DNA of 15,163 bases, from positions 1-15,163 of the forward strand of contig CAYWNA010000297.1 of NCBI GenBank assembly GCA_964459305.1, written 5' to 3'. Below the pieces are notes generated by a model that worked only from the letters and a program-made list of their open reading frames with translations, was not told where the DNA came from and ran no database searches. This stretch comes from CAYWNA01 sp964459305 (GTDB taxonomy: Bacteria > Planctomycetota > Planctomycetia > Pirellulales > Pirellulaceae). Position 1 is the stretch's first letter, and each line of letters starts with the position of its first letter. Shown one piece after another: positions 1-7,357 of this stretch. The position numbers and the translations under genes were made by a program.

Positions 1-539
1 CCGCTATCGGTCGACCGATGCACGTAGCCGTGGATGTAGCCGTATTTGTTGCGGATGTCGTTGTGCAACAGATGGCCGGTGATGAAGATCGTGCCGTCCT
101 TCAGGACGGTCAAATAGGGCTCGCGCCCGAGCAGGTCGAGCTTCTCCGGCCCGGTCCACGTCTTACCGCTGTCGGCCGAGCGGAACAGCACGTTCTGTTC
201 CAGTAGCTTGCGACCTTCCTTCTTGTGCTGGTGAAACATGGTCAGCAGCAATTCACCGCTGGGCAACACCGCGACACAGGCCTTGTAGTCGCCCGGTTGG
301 CCGAGCGGGATTCGCTCGCAGGGGATTTCTTTGACGCCAAGCGTCTTGGGATGGATCACGCGAATGGGCAGCGACCTATCGGCAGCTACGACCAGTGTGC
401 TGAGCAGGCCGACCAGTGCAAACGCCAACGCGATCTGTTTGAGCGGCTGGAGCTTTTCGCCAGCTCGCACCGTGGAGCTGAACAATACGACCAAGCGGGC
501 GAAAGCTGGTGTCAAGAGCGTGCGTTTGTTCGTCGTCAC
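1..539 (-). CDS. BNR/Asp-box sialidase-like exported protein, N-terminal part
   Basis: The frame is open from a GTG at 539 to the window edge, giving 179 full codons; the 3' end is outside the window. The GTG is chosen because AAAGGAG lies 9 bases upstream and no in-frame ATG occurs before codon 101. Residues 35-53 form a hydrophobic segment ending in VVAAD, which looks like a signal peptide, but the 34 residues before it make an unusually long n-region; an internal GTG at codon 24 would give a normal signal peptide but has no ribosome binding site. A full Asp box, SADSGKTW, is at residues 121-128 and a second starts at residue 176 (STDS). Asp boxes mark six-bladed propeller sialidases and related BNR proteins. 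The catalytic arginines and tyrosine would lie beyond the cut, so enzymatic activity and substrate cannot be judged. It starts 56 bases after the aldehyde dehydrogenase stop and may be co-transcribed with it. Confidence 0.8.
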   Translation of the reverse strand, partial: MTTNKRTLLTPAFARLVVLFSSTVRAGEKLQPLKQIALAFALVGLLSTLVVAADRSLPIRVIHPKTLGVKEIPCERIPLGQPGDYKACVAVLPSGELLLTMFHQHKKEGRKLLEQNVLFRSADSGKTWTGPEKLDLLGREPYLTVLKDGTIFITGHLLHNDIRNKYGYIHGYVHRSTDS

Positions 540-548
540 GAGCTGAGT

Positions 549-555
549 CTCCTTT
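549..555 (-). promoter_or_regulatory. Ribosome binding site of the sialidase-like gene
   Basis: AAAGGAG on the minus strand, 9 bases before the GTG at 539. It decides a GTG start over later candidates. Confidence 0.65.
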
Positions 556-595
556 GTTTGGTTGTCTAAAGTTGATTCTCGGTCACGGTGTTTGC

Positions 596-2032
596 CTACA
601 AGAGGAGATTGACGTACTTGGTGATGGTGTAAGCCTCGATCCCTTCGCTGCCGCCTTCACGCCCGAAACCTGAGTGCTTGACGCCGCCGAACGGCGCCTC
701 GGCAGTAGCGATGACCAGGTTGTTGACTCCGACCATGCCGACATCCAATCCCTCCGACGCCAGAAAGGCCCTTCGCGTGTTGTTGGTGAAAACGTAACCG
801 GCCAATCCGAACTCGGTGCCATTGGCTTTTGCCAAAGCGTCGTCCAGGTCCGTGAAGCTGGAAATCGGAGCGATCGGCCCGAACGGTTCCTCAGTCATCA
901 CGTTCATCGACGAGTCGACGCTGCAAAGCACGGTCGGCTCGAAGAAGAAGCCTTTGTCAAAGCCGTCGGGACGTCCGCCGCCACAGGCGATGGTGGCGCC
1001 TTTTTCCACTGCGTCGGCAACCAGCGCGGCCGTTGCGTCCACGCGCCGCCCGTTGGCCAGCGGTCCGGCATCGGTGCTCGGATCGCGCGGGTCACCGATC
1101 TTCAAACTTTGCGTTACCTCGACAAACCGCCGGATGAAGCGATCGGCGACACTTTCCTGCACAAAGAAACGACTTGCGGAAATACATACCTGGCCCATGT
1201 TGCGAAACTTGCCACGAGCGCAGATTTCAGCAGCATTCTCGACATCCGCATCCTCAAAGACGAGCACGGGCGAGTGGCCACCCAACTCCATCGAGGCGGG
1301 AATCATCTGCGCGGCGCAAAGCTGGAGGATCTTCCGGCCGACCGGCACCGATCCCGTCAGGCTGACCTTACGGATCGTACCAGACCGAATCAGGTGCTCG
1401 CTGATGTGGGCACTATCGCCGGTCACCATGTTGACCACGCCAGCGGGAATCTCCGCATCGTGGCAGGCTTGGGCCAAACACAAAACCGTGCGAGGCGCCT
1501 CGATAGGCGGTTTGACGATGATCGAGCAACCAGCCGCAATGGCCGGAGCCATTTTGCGCGCCGCCAGCAGCGCGGGAAAATTCCAAGGCACAAACGCAGC
1601 GACCGGGCCGATCGGTTGACGCATCACCATCAGCCGATGTTGCCGATTGTGCCCGTCGATCATGCGACCGTAGATGCGGCGAGCCTCGTCGGCATACCAG
1701 TCAAACTGATCGGCAGTCGCCGCCAATTCCCCATGCGCCTCGGCCAGCGGCTTTCCCTGTTCTTCGGTCAGAACCGCGGCGATTTCCTGGGATCGGTCTC
1801 GAACGAGTCCAGCGATCGTCCGCAGCGCCGCGCTGCGCGTCCACGCGTCAACCTGCCGCCACTCGTGCCATGCGCGCTCGGCAACCCCCAGCACTCCATC
1901 GAGATCCGCGTCCGTAGCGACGGGTACCGAATCAACCGCCTCCTCCGTGGCCGGATTGACGATTTCCTGTCGAGCGCCATCGCCGGCGGGTACCCATTTG
2001 CCGTCCACATACATTTCGTTCGGTGTTTTCAT
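596..2032 (-). CDS. NAD(P)-dependent aldehyde dehydrogenase, succinate-semialdehyde dehydrogenase-like
   Basis: A complete 478-residue protein, the usual length for the aldehyde dehydrogenase superfamily, which oxidises aldehydes to acids with NAD(P)+. Visible active-site elements are PWNFP at 149-153 (oxyanion Asn151), Lys174 in the cofactor-binding strand, the general base Glu249 in MELGG, and the nucleophile Cys283 in GQVCIS. The C-terminal APFGGVKHSGFGREG block at 446-460 resembles the succinate-semialdehyde dehydrogenase group, but this does not fix the substrate; sugar-derived aldehydes are equally possible here. There is no signal peptide, so it is cytoplasmic. The ATG has TGGAG 8 bases upstream. 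It lies 83 bases after the HzsA-like gene. Its first 35 codons and 75 bases of leader are repeated, diverged, at 7146-7325. Confidence 0.95.
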   Translation of the reverse strand: MKTPNEMYVDGKWVPAGDGARQEIVNPATEEAVDSVPVATDADLDGVLGVAERAWHEWRQVDAWTRSAALRTIAGLVRDRSQEIAAVLTEEQGKPLAEAHGELAATADQFDWYADEARRIYGRMIDGHNRQHRLMVMRQPIGPVAAFVPWNFPALLAARKMAPAIAAGCSIIVKPPIEAPRTVLCLAQACHDAEIPAGVVNMVTGDSAHISEHLIRSGTIRKVSLTGSVPVGRKILQLCAAQMIPASMELGGHSPVLVFEDADVENAAEICARGKFRNMGQVCISASRFFVQESVADRFIRRFVEVTQSLKIGDPRDPSTDAGPLANGRRVDATAALVADAVEKGATIACGGGRPDGFDKGFFFEPTVLCSVDSSMNVMTEEPFGPIAPISSFTDLDDALAKANGTEFGLAGYVFTNNTRRAFLASEGLDVGMVGVNNLVIATAEAPFGGVKHSGFGREGGSEGIEAYTITKYVNLLL

Positions 2033-2107
2033 CGGAGCACTCCACTTGGTGTTGTCACTGCGTGTTTCTCGTTCGCCGGCTTTTTCGCAACTAGATTATG
2101 TCCATGC
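1928..2107 (-). repeat. 180-base direct duplication, copy 1 (leader plus first 35 codons of the aldehyde dehydrogenase)
   Basis: This stretch aligns without gaps to 7146-7325 in the same orientation. By hand count there are about 13 mismatches in the 105 coding bases and about 17 in the 75 leader bases. This copy belongs to the intact gene. The match stops abruptly after codon 35 (GTTGATTCG) at one end and at GCATGGACAT at the other. Confidence 0.9.
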
Positions 2108-2115
2108 ACCTTTTC

Positions 2116-5100
2116 TCACTCTGATGATGTCAGTGCGTACGGAACGGTACAATCGTCTATCGGTTGGAACCGATCCATGTCGGCACGCGGACGTTCTTGT
2201 AGAAGCTCTTGGACCGGCTCAAAGGTGTCGATGATCGCTTGATAGTCGGGATCGTCTTTCGAAGTGAATACCGCTTTCCCGCAACGCTCGGTACCTCCGG
2301 CGGACTTCGCTAAAGGTGCCAGCAGGAAGCGGTTGTCTTCCGGCTTGAGTATCCGCGTGTAGAAATCGCGAGGGATCTTCTCCCGATGGCATTCGGCACA
2401 ACGGCGTGAGGCCACCTCCTTGAGGGTATTGTCGAGTTGCCTCGGATACATCCGGCGAGCGCCCATTTGCAGCTTGTGATTCGATGACGCGGTGCCGTAG
2501 TACGGGACATTGAGGTCCATCCAGAGATACACCTTTCGACGTTCGGCGGGAGGAACGTCGATGCGCGCCTGGCCGTTTTCGTCTGGATGCCCCGTGTGGA
2601 TGATTTCCGCCAGCCGGCTCGCCGGACTACCCCAACGACGCGGAGCGATTTGCAGGATGTTGTGACCCGATCCGTTGATCCCCCAGATCCACTCGACGTA
2701 GGGACTTCTGCCGCGCAAAGCATCATGCTTTGGGCCTTCCGGAGTCCATTGCCGATCCCAGTGCCACGCACCCAGCGTACCCGTGCGGCAAAGCACGTCA
2801 TACGAAACGTTGAACAGGCCCGTCTTGTCGCCCGACAGGTCGACTCCGCCCGACTGGACCGACGCGTTGTGGCATTCGACACAGTGACGGTCGAACACCG
2901 GCTGCACAACGTCAGGGTAGCTGAAACCGGCCACTCCCCATTCGGGCACTTCAAGCTCTTGAACGTCGCCGCGCATCGCCGGGGCATTTCCTCCGCGCGG
3001 CATGGCGGAATTGCGATTGGCATGACAACCGACACACCCTTGCACCTCGCCAGGCATGAAATGGGTGAACGTGCGCATCCGCTGCACGGCACGCCCTTCA
3101 GCGTCCAGCGCCAGAAAATCGATCGGCACTTCGGCAGGAACTTGGAACGCCGCCGAGCCGTCTTCATTCACGTCGGCAAACCCCCACACCTTCTTCGGTG
3201 CGAAGGTCGCACCACAGGAAACCACCGGTGATTGATAACCAAAGCAGACGGTGCGCCTCATCCCTTCGCCGGTCAACGGGCAGGGATTCCAATGCGGCGT
3301 ATAGGTCCCCTTTCCCACCTCCTGAACGACGGCAATTCTCTTGATCGTGCCACGTTGAACGTGGGGTTCGAGTCCGTTGTAGACGTCTTGCACGAAAACG
3401 GTTGCCCAGGCGCCGGAGGGAGTGCCGTCTTCCGACGACTCGGCTTCTTCGTCCGCCAAAGTGCCGGTGACCACCGGTGGCCGGTCGGTGGAGCGAACCG
3501 GTTGGGGGCAGTAGAATCCCATTCCACCTTCCGAGGAAAGAAGCGAGACGGCATTGGCGTCGAAGTCTCGCAGTTGGATTGTTCCGGCCTTTGAAACAAG
3601 AAAATGATTCCGGTCAACTGCGAGAGGCTTCAGGTAGGGGAGCCTAGCTCCTGTCAGCAGCATGCCGTTGCCATAAGACCCGCCGCCGTCGCGGTGGGCA
3701 TAGATATCGACTTCCGGTGTCAAGTTGCGCACCGCCTTGGGTGCATTCGAGCCCTTTTCGGGATCGATCTCGACGATGGCGCCGCGACACGGGCCGTTGT
3801 GGTTGGTTGCCGTCGCGAGGATTCGATGGGTGCCGGGGATCGGCTGAGCGTCCATGAAGGTGCCTGGCTCCAGGACCCGGTTTCCATAATACCCCCGCAG
3901 CCCGGTTCCATCCGGGTTGATTGTCCAAAAGCTTTGAATGGGACATACGCCGCGGTCTACGTATTCCCAACGCGTGTAGATCAGCCGTCCATCGTTGAGC
4001 ACCGAGGGGGTGAAATCCATCAGGTAGCTGGCCGATATCCGCTTCTGTTTGGAGCCGTCGCGCTCGATGCGGTAGAGTACCGGTGAGGTAACGACGTAGC
4101 AGTAAGCGTAGGCCGGCTTGCGATCGGAAATAAACGCGATACCGCCGTCGGGCAGCCAGCATGGATCCAAATTATTGTGCGCGCCGTGCGTAAGCTGCGT
4201 AAGCTCCGTGCCGTCGACGTTGACGCGGAATACCTGGTAATTTGCCTTCTCATCGGCATAACGTGAAATATCCTCTCGAAAACCGAACGGATTCGAACGG
4301 ACGTGGCCGCCGCGCCGCCAGGCGAAAACGATTTCCTTGCCGTCGTAGGAAAGATCGGCGCTGGTGATCATTCCTTCCGAGCTGTCGAAGATGCGTTTCA
4401 GTCGGCCGCCCTTTTCGTCCGGCGAGTAAATGTAGAGCCCGCCGCCCGGGAGGTAACCTTCCACATGATAGACATAAACATGCGAAATCTTGAGCGGATG
4501 ACGCTCGACAAGCAAAATGTCACGGAAGCCGAATTTCCCATCGAGCAGGTCTTCCCACAACTGCTTCTGTTCGGGAGTGGTGAGGGCGGGCACCGTCGGC
4601 TTAACTTGATCGTCGCATCGAACACGCTTTGCCGTTTTCCACGTTGTACCATCTGTGGAAAGCCGCACCTCGAAATCGATCGGCATCCGATCGTCGAATT
4701 GTCCCAAGCGGTCCCGGGAGAACACGACCCGATTCACGGGCATGATTTTCGCCAGATCAATCTGTGCCCACGGTCTTGTGTCCCCCGGCGAAGCGATCCA
4801 GCTACGCGCGTTACCATATCGCCCGTCGTTAAGGTGCTCGATCTGGTGACGCGGATTGTTCGGATAGACGCTCGACGCCGCAGGTTTCGCCTCTGGTAGC
4901 AGCGCGAGATTCTCCTTGCGGGCAAGTCCGTAGATTTCCAACTCGTCAAGACAAGGCGCTCGGTGATGCGCGACTCTGTGAATCACGATGCGCACCAGGC
5001 GAGCCTCTTGCATGTCGAAGCGGATGACATTCGGCTGATTAGGATCTAGTTTCGCGTCCTCACCCAAGACGTTCGACGATGCGAACATGCCAAAGCACGA

Positions 5101-5139
5101 AACCAGCACAACAACAAGTGGAAGGGCGGAGCGTGTCAT
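2116..5139 (-). CDS. HzsA-related secreted triheme protein: discoidin-like region, beta-propeller and c-type heme domain
   Basis: The start is placed at the ATG at 5139, not the upstream ATG at 5241, because it begins a good signal peptide (hydrophobic residues 5-21, then SSNVLGEDA) and has an AGGA about 11 bases upstream. This gives 1007 residues. After the signal come a discoidin-like region (about 40-185, with RLVRIVIHR and RVVFSRDRLGQFDDR), a TolB/PD40-type propeller (about 230-680, with SYDGKEIVF, WLPDGGIAF and LNDGRLIY), and a C-terminal cytochrome region with three CxxCH sites: CVGCH 702-706, CVECH 753-757 and CAECH 914-918. The order propeller then heme domain matches the alpha subunit of hydrazine synthase, whose relatives occur widely in planctomycetes that do not perform anammox. 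No beta/gamma subunit is nearby, so hydrazine synthesis is not supported. A role in periplasmic electron transfer or sugar oxidation is inference from the neighbours. Confidence 0.85.
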   Translation of the reverse strand: MTRSALPLVVVLVSCFGMFASSNVLGEDAKLDPNQPNVIRFDMQEARLVRIVIHRVAHHRAPCLDELEIYGLARKENLALLPEAKPAASSVYPNNPRHQIEHLNDGRYGNARSWIASPGDTRPWAQIDLAKIMPVNRVVFSRDRLGQFDDRMPIDFEVRLSTDGTTWKTAKRVRCDDQVKPTVPALTTPEQKQLWEDLLDGKFGFRDILLVERHPLKISHVYVYHVEGYLPGGGLYIYSPDEKGGRLKRIFDSSEGMITSADLSYDGKEIVFAWRRGGHVRSNPFGFREDISRYADEKANYQVFRVNVDGTELTQLTHGAHNNLDPCWLPDGGIAFISDRKPAYAYCYVVTSPVLYRIERDGSKQKRISASYLMDFTPSVLNDGRLIYTRWEYVDRGVCPIQSFWTINPDGTGLRGYYGNRVLEPGTFMDAQPIPGTHRILATATNHNGPCRGAIVEIDPEKGSNAPKAVRNLTPEVDIYAHRDGGGSYGNGMLLTGARLPYLKPLAVDRNHFLVSKAGTIQLRDFDANAVSLLSSEGGMGFYCPQPVRSTDRPPVVTGTLADEEAESSEDGTPSGAWATVFVQDVYNGLEPHVQRGTIKRIAVVQEVGKGTYTPHWNPCPLTGEGMRRTVCFGYQSPVVSCGATFAPKKVWGFADVNEDGSAAFQVPAEVPIDFLALDAEGRAVQRMRTFTHFMPGEVQGCVGCHANRNSAMPRGGNAPAMRGDVQELEVPEWGVAGFSYPDVVQPVFDRHCVECHNASVQSGGVDLSGDKTGLFNVSYDVLCRTGTLGAWHWDRQWTPEGPKHDALRGRSPYVEWIWGINGSGHNILQIAPRRWGSPASRLAEIIHTGHPDENGQARIDVPPAERRKVYLWMDLNVPYYGTASSNHKLQMGARRMYPRQLDNTLKEVASRRCAECHREKIPRDFYTRILKPEDNRFLLAPLAKSAGGTERCGKAVFTSKDDPDYQAIIDTFEPVQELLQERPRADMDRFQPIDDCTVPYALTSSE

Positions 5140-5259
5140 CTGGACGATATCCTGAGAGTTGAGCCACTCGCTGTTGGGCAAGAATTCACCGGAAGAGTCG
5201 GAATTCGTTTCACATAACGGTGTTCTAGTTCTTGTCGGCATCGGTCCAAACTCATCTTC

Positions 5260-5274
5260 GCGGCGCTCCGCCGC
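5260..5274. other. GC-rich hairpin between the glycosidase and HzsA-like genes
   Basis: GCGGCG and CGCCGC face each other across a 3-base loop (CTC), a perfect 6-bp stem about 100 bases downstream of the glycosidase stop. No T-run follows on the minus strand, so it is not a canonical intrinsic terminator; it could be a weak attenuator or chance. Confidence 0.3.
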
Positions 5275-5312
5275 CCTTACTGGTGCCGTCAGGCATCCAA
5301 CGGTCTTCTCTC

Positions 5313-5368
5313 CACGAGTCTTCCTCGTTCTGCTTCGTGGTTCCGCGGTTACCCTTTGTGGTCCCGTG
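5313..5368. repeat. Probable dispersed intergenic repeat of the CTTCGTGGTTC type
   Basis: The stretch is built of related units: CACGAGTCTTCCTCG, CTTCGTGGTTC, GCGGTTACC, then CTTTGTGGTCC. CCACGA near 5313 and TCGTGG near 5340 can also pair. From memory, runs of CTTCGTG/TTTGTGG units recur between genes in planctomycetes and several other phyla. One copy in one window cannot prove dispersal. Confidence 0.4.
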
Positions 5369-5373
5369 CACAG

Positions 5374-7011
5374 TTACCTGTTTTCTTGTTTGCGCACCAA
5401 TTCAATGAAGCTGACGGAAGAAGGCGGCTGCAGGAACGCTATTTCGACCAGCCCGTCTGCAATCCTCAGCTCCGCTTCATCCACGGTTTGCAGTTGCGCC
5501 CGACCGTCGAGCTTCTCGCCCTGTTCATACAGGTAAAGCGCATTGCTGACCGTTTTACTGACCAACTGACGTTTCATCTGCACCGACGGACTCTTGAAGA
5601 ACTTATCCGCCCCGACGATCCGCAGCACCATGGCTTCATTCTTGCCCGTCTCTTTGCCTAGCCCGCCTTCGGGAATCGTGTGGCTGTGGTTCCAGAGCAT
5701 AATGGTCATACGCCCCTCTGCGCTTACCGACGCGATCGTCCCCAGTGTGCCGGATGGGTCACTAGCCTCGACTCGCTTGGGCGCCATGCGATGTACCATT
5801 TCAAAGACATGATACGGCGCCTTTGGATGCGTGCCGACAGCGTGCGGATTTGTGAACAGACTTGGCCAACCCCAGACGCTCAACCATTTGCCATCGTTGT
5901 TTTGTCGAAGATCAGTCGTGACCAGGTACAGCGCTTCATCGACCCCTTCCACGAGCATCTGCTTCAGAAATGCCGCGGCAAATGAAGCTCCCACATTACC
6001 TCCATTATGCAGCATGGACTCCTCGTTCAGGTTGGTGCGGTAGCTGCCTCCCCACTCGGTAATACACATTTCTGCCTTCGGCGTGTATTTATCCCGCCAC
6101 TCGGCCAGTTTTCCGAACATCTCGGAGAACGGCGGATAATTAGCCCCCTTCTTCTCGCCGGATATGGGACTGATATTGCCGTAGTAATGCACGCCGATGA
6201 AGTCCAGCTTGATCCTTTGGGCGTTTACATCTTTGAGAAATTGTTCGCTCCAATTGAATGCGCCGTACCTGAACGTGAATGCCCAAGCCAACGCCGGCCC
6301 GCCCAAACGGACGTGCAGATTCGGATGCTCGGTCTCGAACTCTACAGCCGCCTGAGCGACATTGCGGTAGAGGTTCAGGTATGCCTCGTATGCCTTACGC
6401 GAGCCCTTTGGCGGCCACGGCGGCTTCGGAACCATTCCACCGCCGATGTCCGGCTCATTGGCAACCTCGAACTGGGCACCGGTAATCCCGCATGTTACCA
6501 GGATATACTCAAAATATGCCTTTATGCAGTTGCGGAACTTTGTCCAATTATTCGGTCCGTATCTCCTGGTCTCAAGCAGGCCTAAGATTCGCTCGTCACT
6601 GGTTTCAAGGTCGTCGGCTTTGACGCGAAGATCCGGATGCAGCCCGTGTGCGATGATAATGTGTGGAATAGCGCCGACCTCTCGGCACGTATTAAGATGC
6701 GCATCGATCCGGGAGGTTTTCTTGATGTCGACGTGGTAGTTGCCCTTCTCGTCGAAGTTCCCCGGCAGTGGATCAACATTGATACAGCGAATACGCTTAA
6801 TGCCGATGCGTTTTAGCCCGGCCGTCGTCTTGGCATTGGGCTCGAACTCCCAGCCGACCCCTGCGGCGAGCTTCTTCAATTGCGCGATATCATCCTTGGC
6901 GGTAACGTTGAACGCCACGTCCGGTTTGATCTGAACGACGTTACTCTCAGCCGCGCCGACACCCTCTACCAAGAACACGCTCAACAATGCGACAACTGCG
7001 ATGTTTCTCAT
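5374..7011 (-). CDS. Secreted clan GH-A glycoside hydrolase, GH39-like
   Basis: The second of two close ATGs, at 7011, is chosen because AAGGAG lies 7 bases before it; the ATG at 7017 is only one base from that site. The protein is 545 residues with a signal peptide (RNIAVVALLSVFLVEGVGA followed by AES). The fold looks like a clan GH-A (beta/alpha)8 barrel: the acid/base pair is Asn185-Glu186 in EVANEPD, and the nucleophile is Glu319 in ITEWGGS. FIGVHYYG, at about 272-279, fits the strand between them. GH39 enzymes (beta-xylosidase, alpha-L-iduronidase) share this layout, but the exact family and substrate cannot be set by eye. A beta-sandwich-like tail of about 130 residues follows the barrel. 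The gene sits between the lyase and the HzsA-like gene, suggesting extracellular or periplasmic oligosaccharide hydrolysis. Confidence 0.83.
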   Translation of the reverse strand: MRNIAVVALLSVFLVEGVGAAESNVVQIKPDVAFNVTAKDDIAQLKKLAAGVGWEFEPNAKTTAGLKRIGIKRIRCINVDPLPGNFDEKGNYHVDIKKTSRIDAHLNTCREVGAIPHIIIAHGLHPDLRVKADDLETSDERILGLLETRRYGPNNWTKFRNCIKAYFEYILVTCGITGAQFEVANEPDIGGGMVPKPPWPPKGSRKAYEAYLNLYRNVAQAAVEFETEHPNLHVRLGGPALAWAFTFRYGAFNWSEQFLKDVNAQRIKLDFIGVHYYGNISPISGEKKGANYPPFSEMFGKLAEWRDKYTPKAEMCITEWGGSYRTNLNEESMLHNGGNVGASFAAAFLKQMLVEGVDEALYLVTTDLRQNNDGKWLSVWGWPSLFTNPHAVGTHPKAPYHVFEMVHRMAPKRVEASDPSGTLGTIASVSAEGRMTIMLWNHSHTIPEGGLGKETGKNEAMVLRIVGADKFFKSPSVQMKRQLVSKTVSNALYLYEQGEKLDGRAQLQTVDEAELRIADGLVEIAFLQPPSSVSFIELVRKQENR

Positions 7012-7018
7012 GAACATA

Positions 7019-7024
7019 CTCCTT
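7019..7024 (-). promoter_or_regulatory. Ribosome binding site deciding the glycosidase start
   Basis: AAGGAG on the minus strand is 7 bases before the ATG at 7011 and only 1 base before the ATG at 7017, favouring the downstream start. Confidence 0.6.
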
Positions 7025-7097
7025 CGATCTTGTTGCGTGTAAGCACAGACCGTCACTTCACCTGGCTTTCCGGCGTGGGTGCGCTGCGGTAGATCCG

Positions 7098-7138
7098 ATC
7101 AAAGGGGTCAGGACTTTTTGTTGGGATACAGGGACCGT
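7098..7138. repeat. Possible REP/RAYT-type short repeat at a breakpoint
   Basis: The motif CAAAGGGGTCAGGACTTTTT lies just beyond the 3' end of the truncated aldehyde dehydrogenase copy, followed by GTTGGGATACAGGGACC. It can fold with CAAAGGG pairing to the TTTTTG side (G-T pairs included). I recall GGGGTCAGGACT(C)TTTT motifs as scattered short repeats in planctomycete and proteobacterial genomes, sometimes linked to REP-associated transposases. No transposase gene is in the window, so the assignment is tentative. Confidence 0.35.
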
Positions 7139-7145
7139 TAATCCG

Positions 7146-7250
7146 CGAATCAACCGTCTCTTTCGTCACCGGATTGATGATTTCCTGTCGAACATCATCG
7201 CCGGAGGGTACCCATTTGCCGTCGACATACATTCTGTTCGGTGTTTTCAT
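7146..7250 (-). pseudogene. Aldehyde dehydrogenase 5' fragment (first 35 codons only)
   Basis: An ATG at 7250 opens a frame whose first 35 residues match the intact aldehyde dehydrogenase (596-2032) at 27 of 35 positions, including MKTPN and MYVDGKWVP. Similarity ends sharply after VDS. The frame runs on to a stop at 7053 through unrelated sequence (65 residues in all), with no cofactor or catalytic motif. The 13 base differences are spread over codon positions (about 5 first, 4 second, 4 third), so there is no sign of protein-level constraint since the split. The start context (TGGAG 8 bases upstream) is intact, so a short peptide could still be made. Best read as the remnant of a truncated or partly duplicated gene. 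Confidence 0.88.
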
Positions 7251-7325
7251 CGGATCGCTCCATTCAGTGTTGTCAGGTCGCGTTTCTCCTTCACCGGTTC
7301 CTTCGCCACTGACTTATGTCCATGC
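7146..7325 (-). repeat. 180-base direct duplication, copy 2
   Basis: Gapless partner of 1928-2107. Here it lies between the lyase gene (stop at 7358) and the glycosidase gene (start at 7011), and explains most of this 346-base gap. The edges are a 3' breakpoint at TTCG/CGGATTAACGG (minus strand) and an upstream edge at GCATGGACAT, about 32 bases from the lyase stop. Confidence 0.9.
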
Positions 7326-7357
7326 TTCTGGAAGCCAATAAGTTGTGAAGACGCCCA

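Noticed and set aside
674..2242. Long plus-strand open frame of 522 codons opposite the aldehyde dehydrogenase
   Set aside because: It is the antisense shadow of a clearly conserved gene; the product is rich in Arg and His and has no domain motif.
2310..3167. 285-codon minus-strand frame inside the HzsA-like gene
   Set aside because: It is a shifted frame of the same strand; the real frame carries all three CxxCH sites.
2116..5139. Hydrazine synthase and anammox metabolism
   Set aside because: Only an alpha-subunit-like protein is present; the beta/gamma subunit and hydrazine dehydrogenase are absent, and the neighbours are carbohydrate genes.
5140..5241. N-terminal extension of the HzsA-like protein to the ATG at 5241
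   Set aside because: It would place 34 polar residues before a normal signal peptide; the ATG at 5139 fits better.
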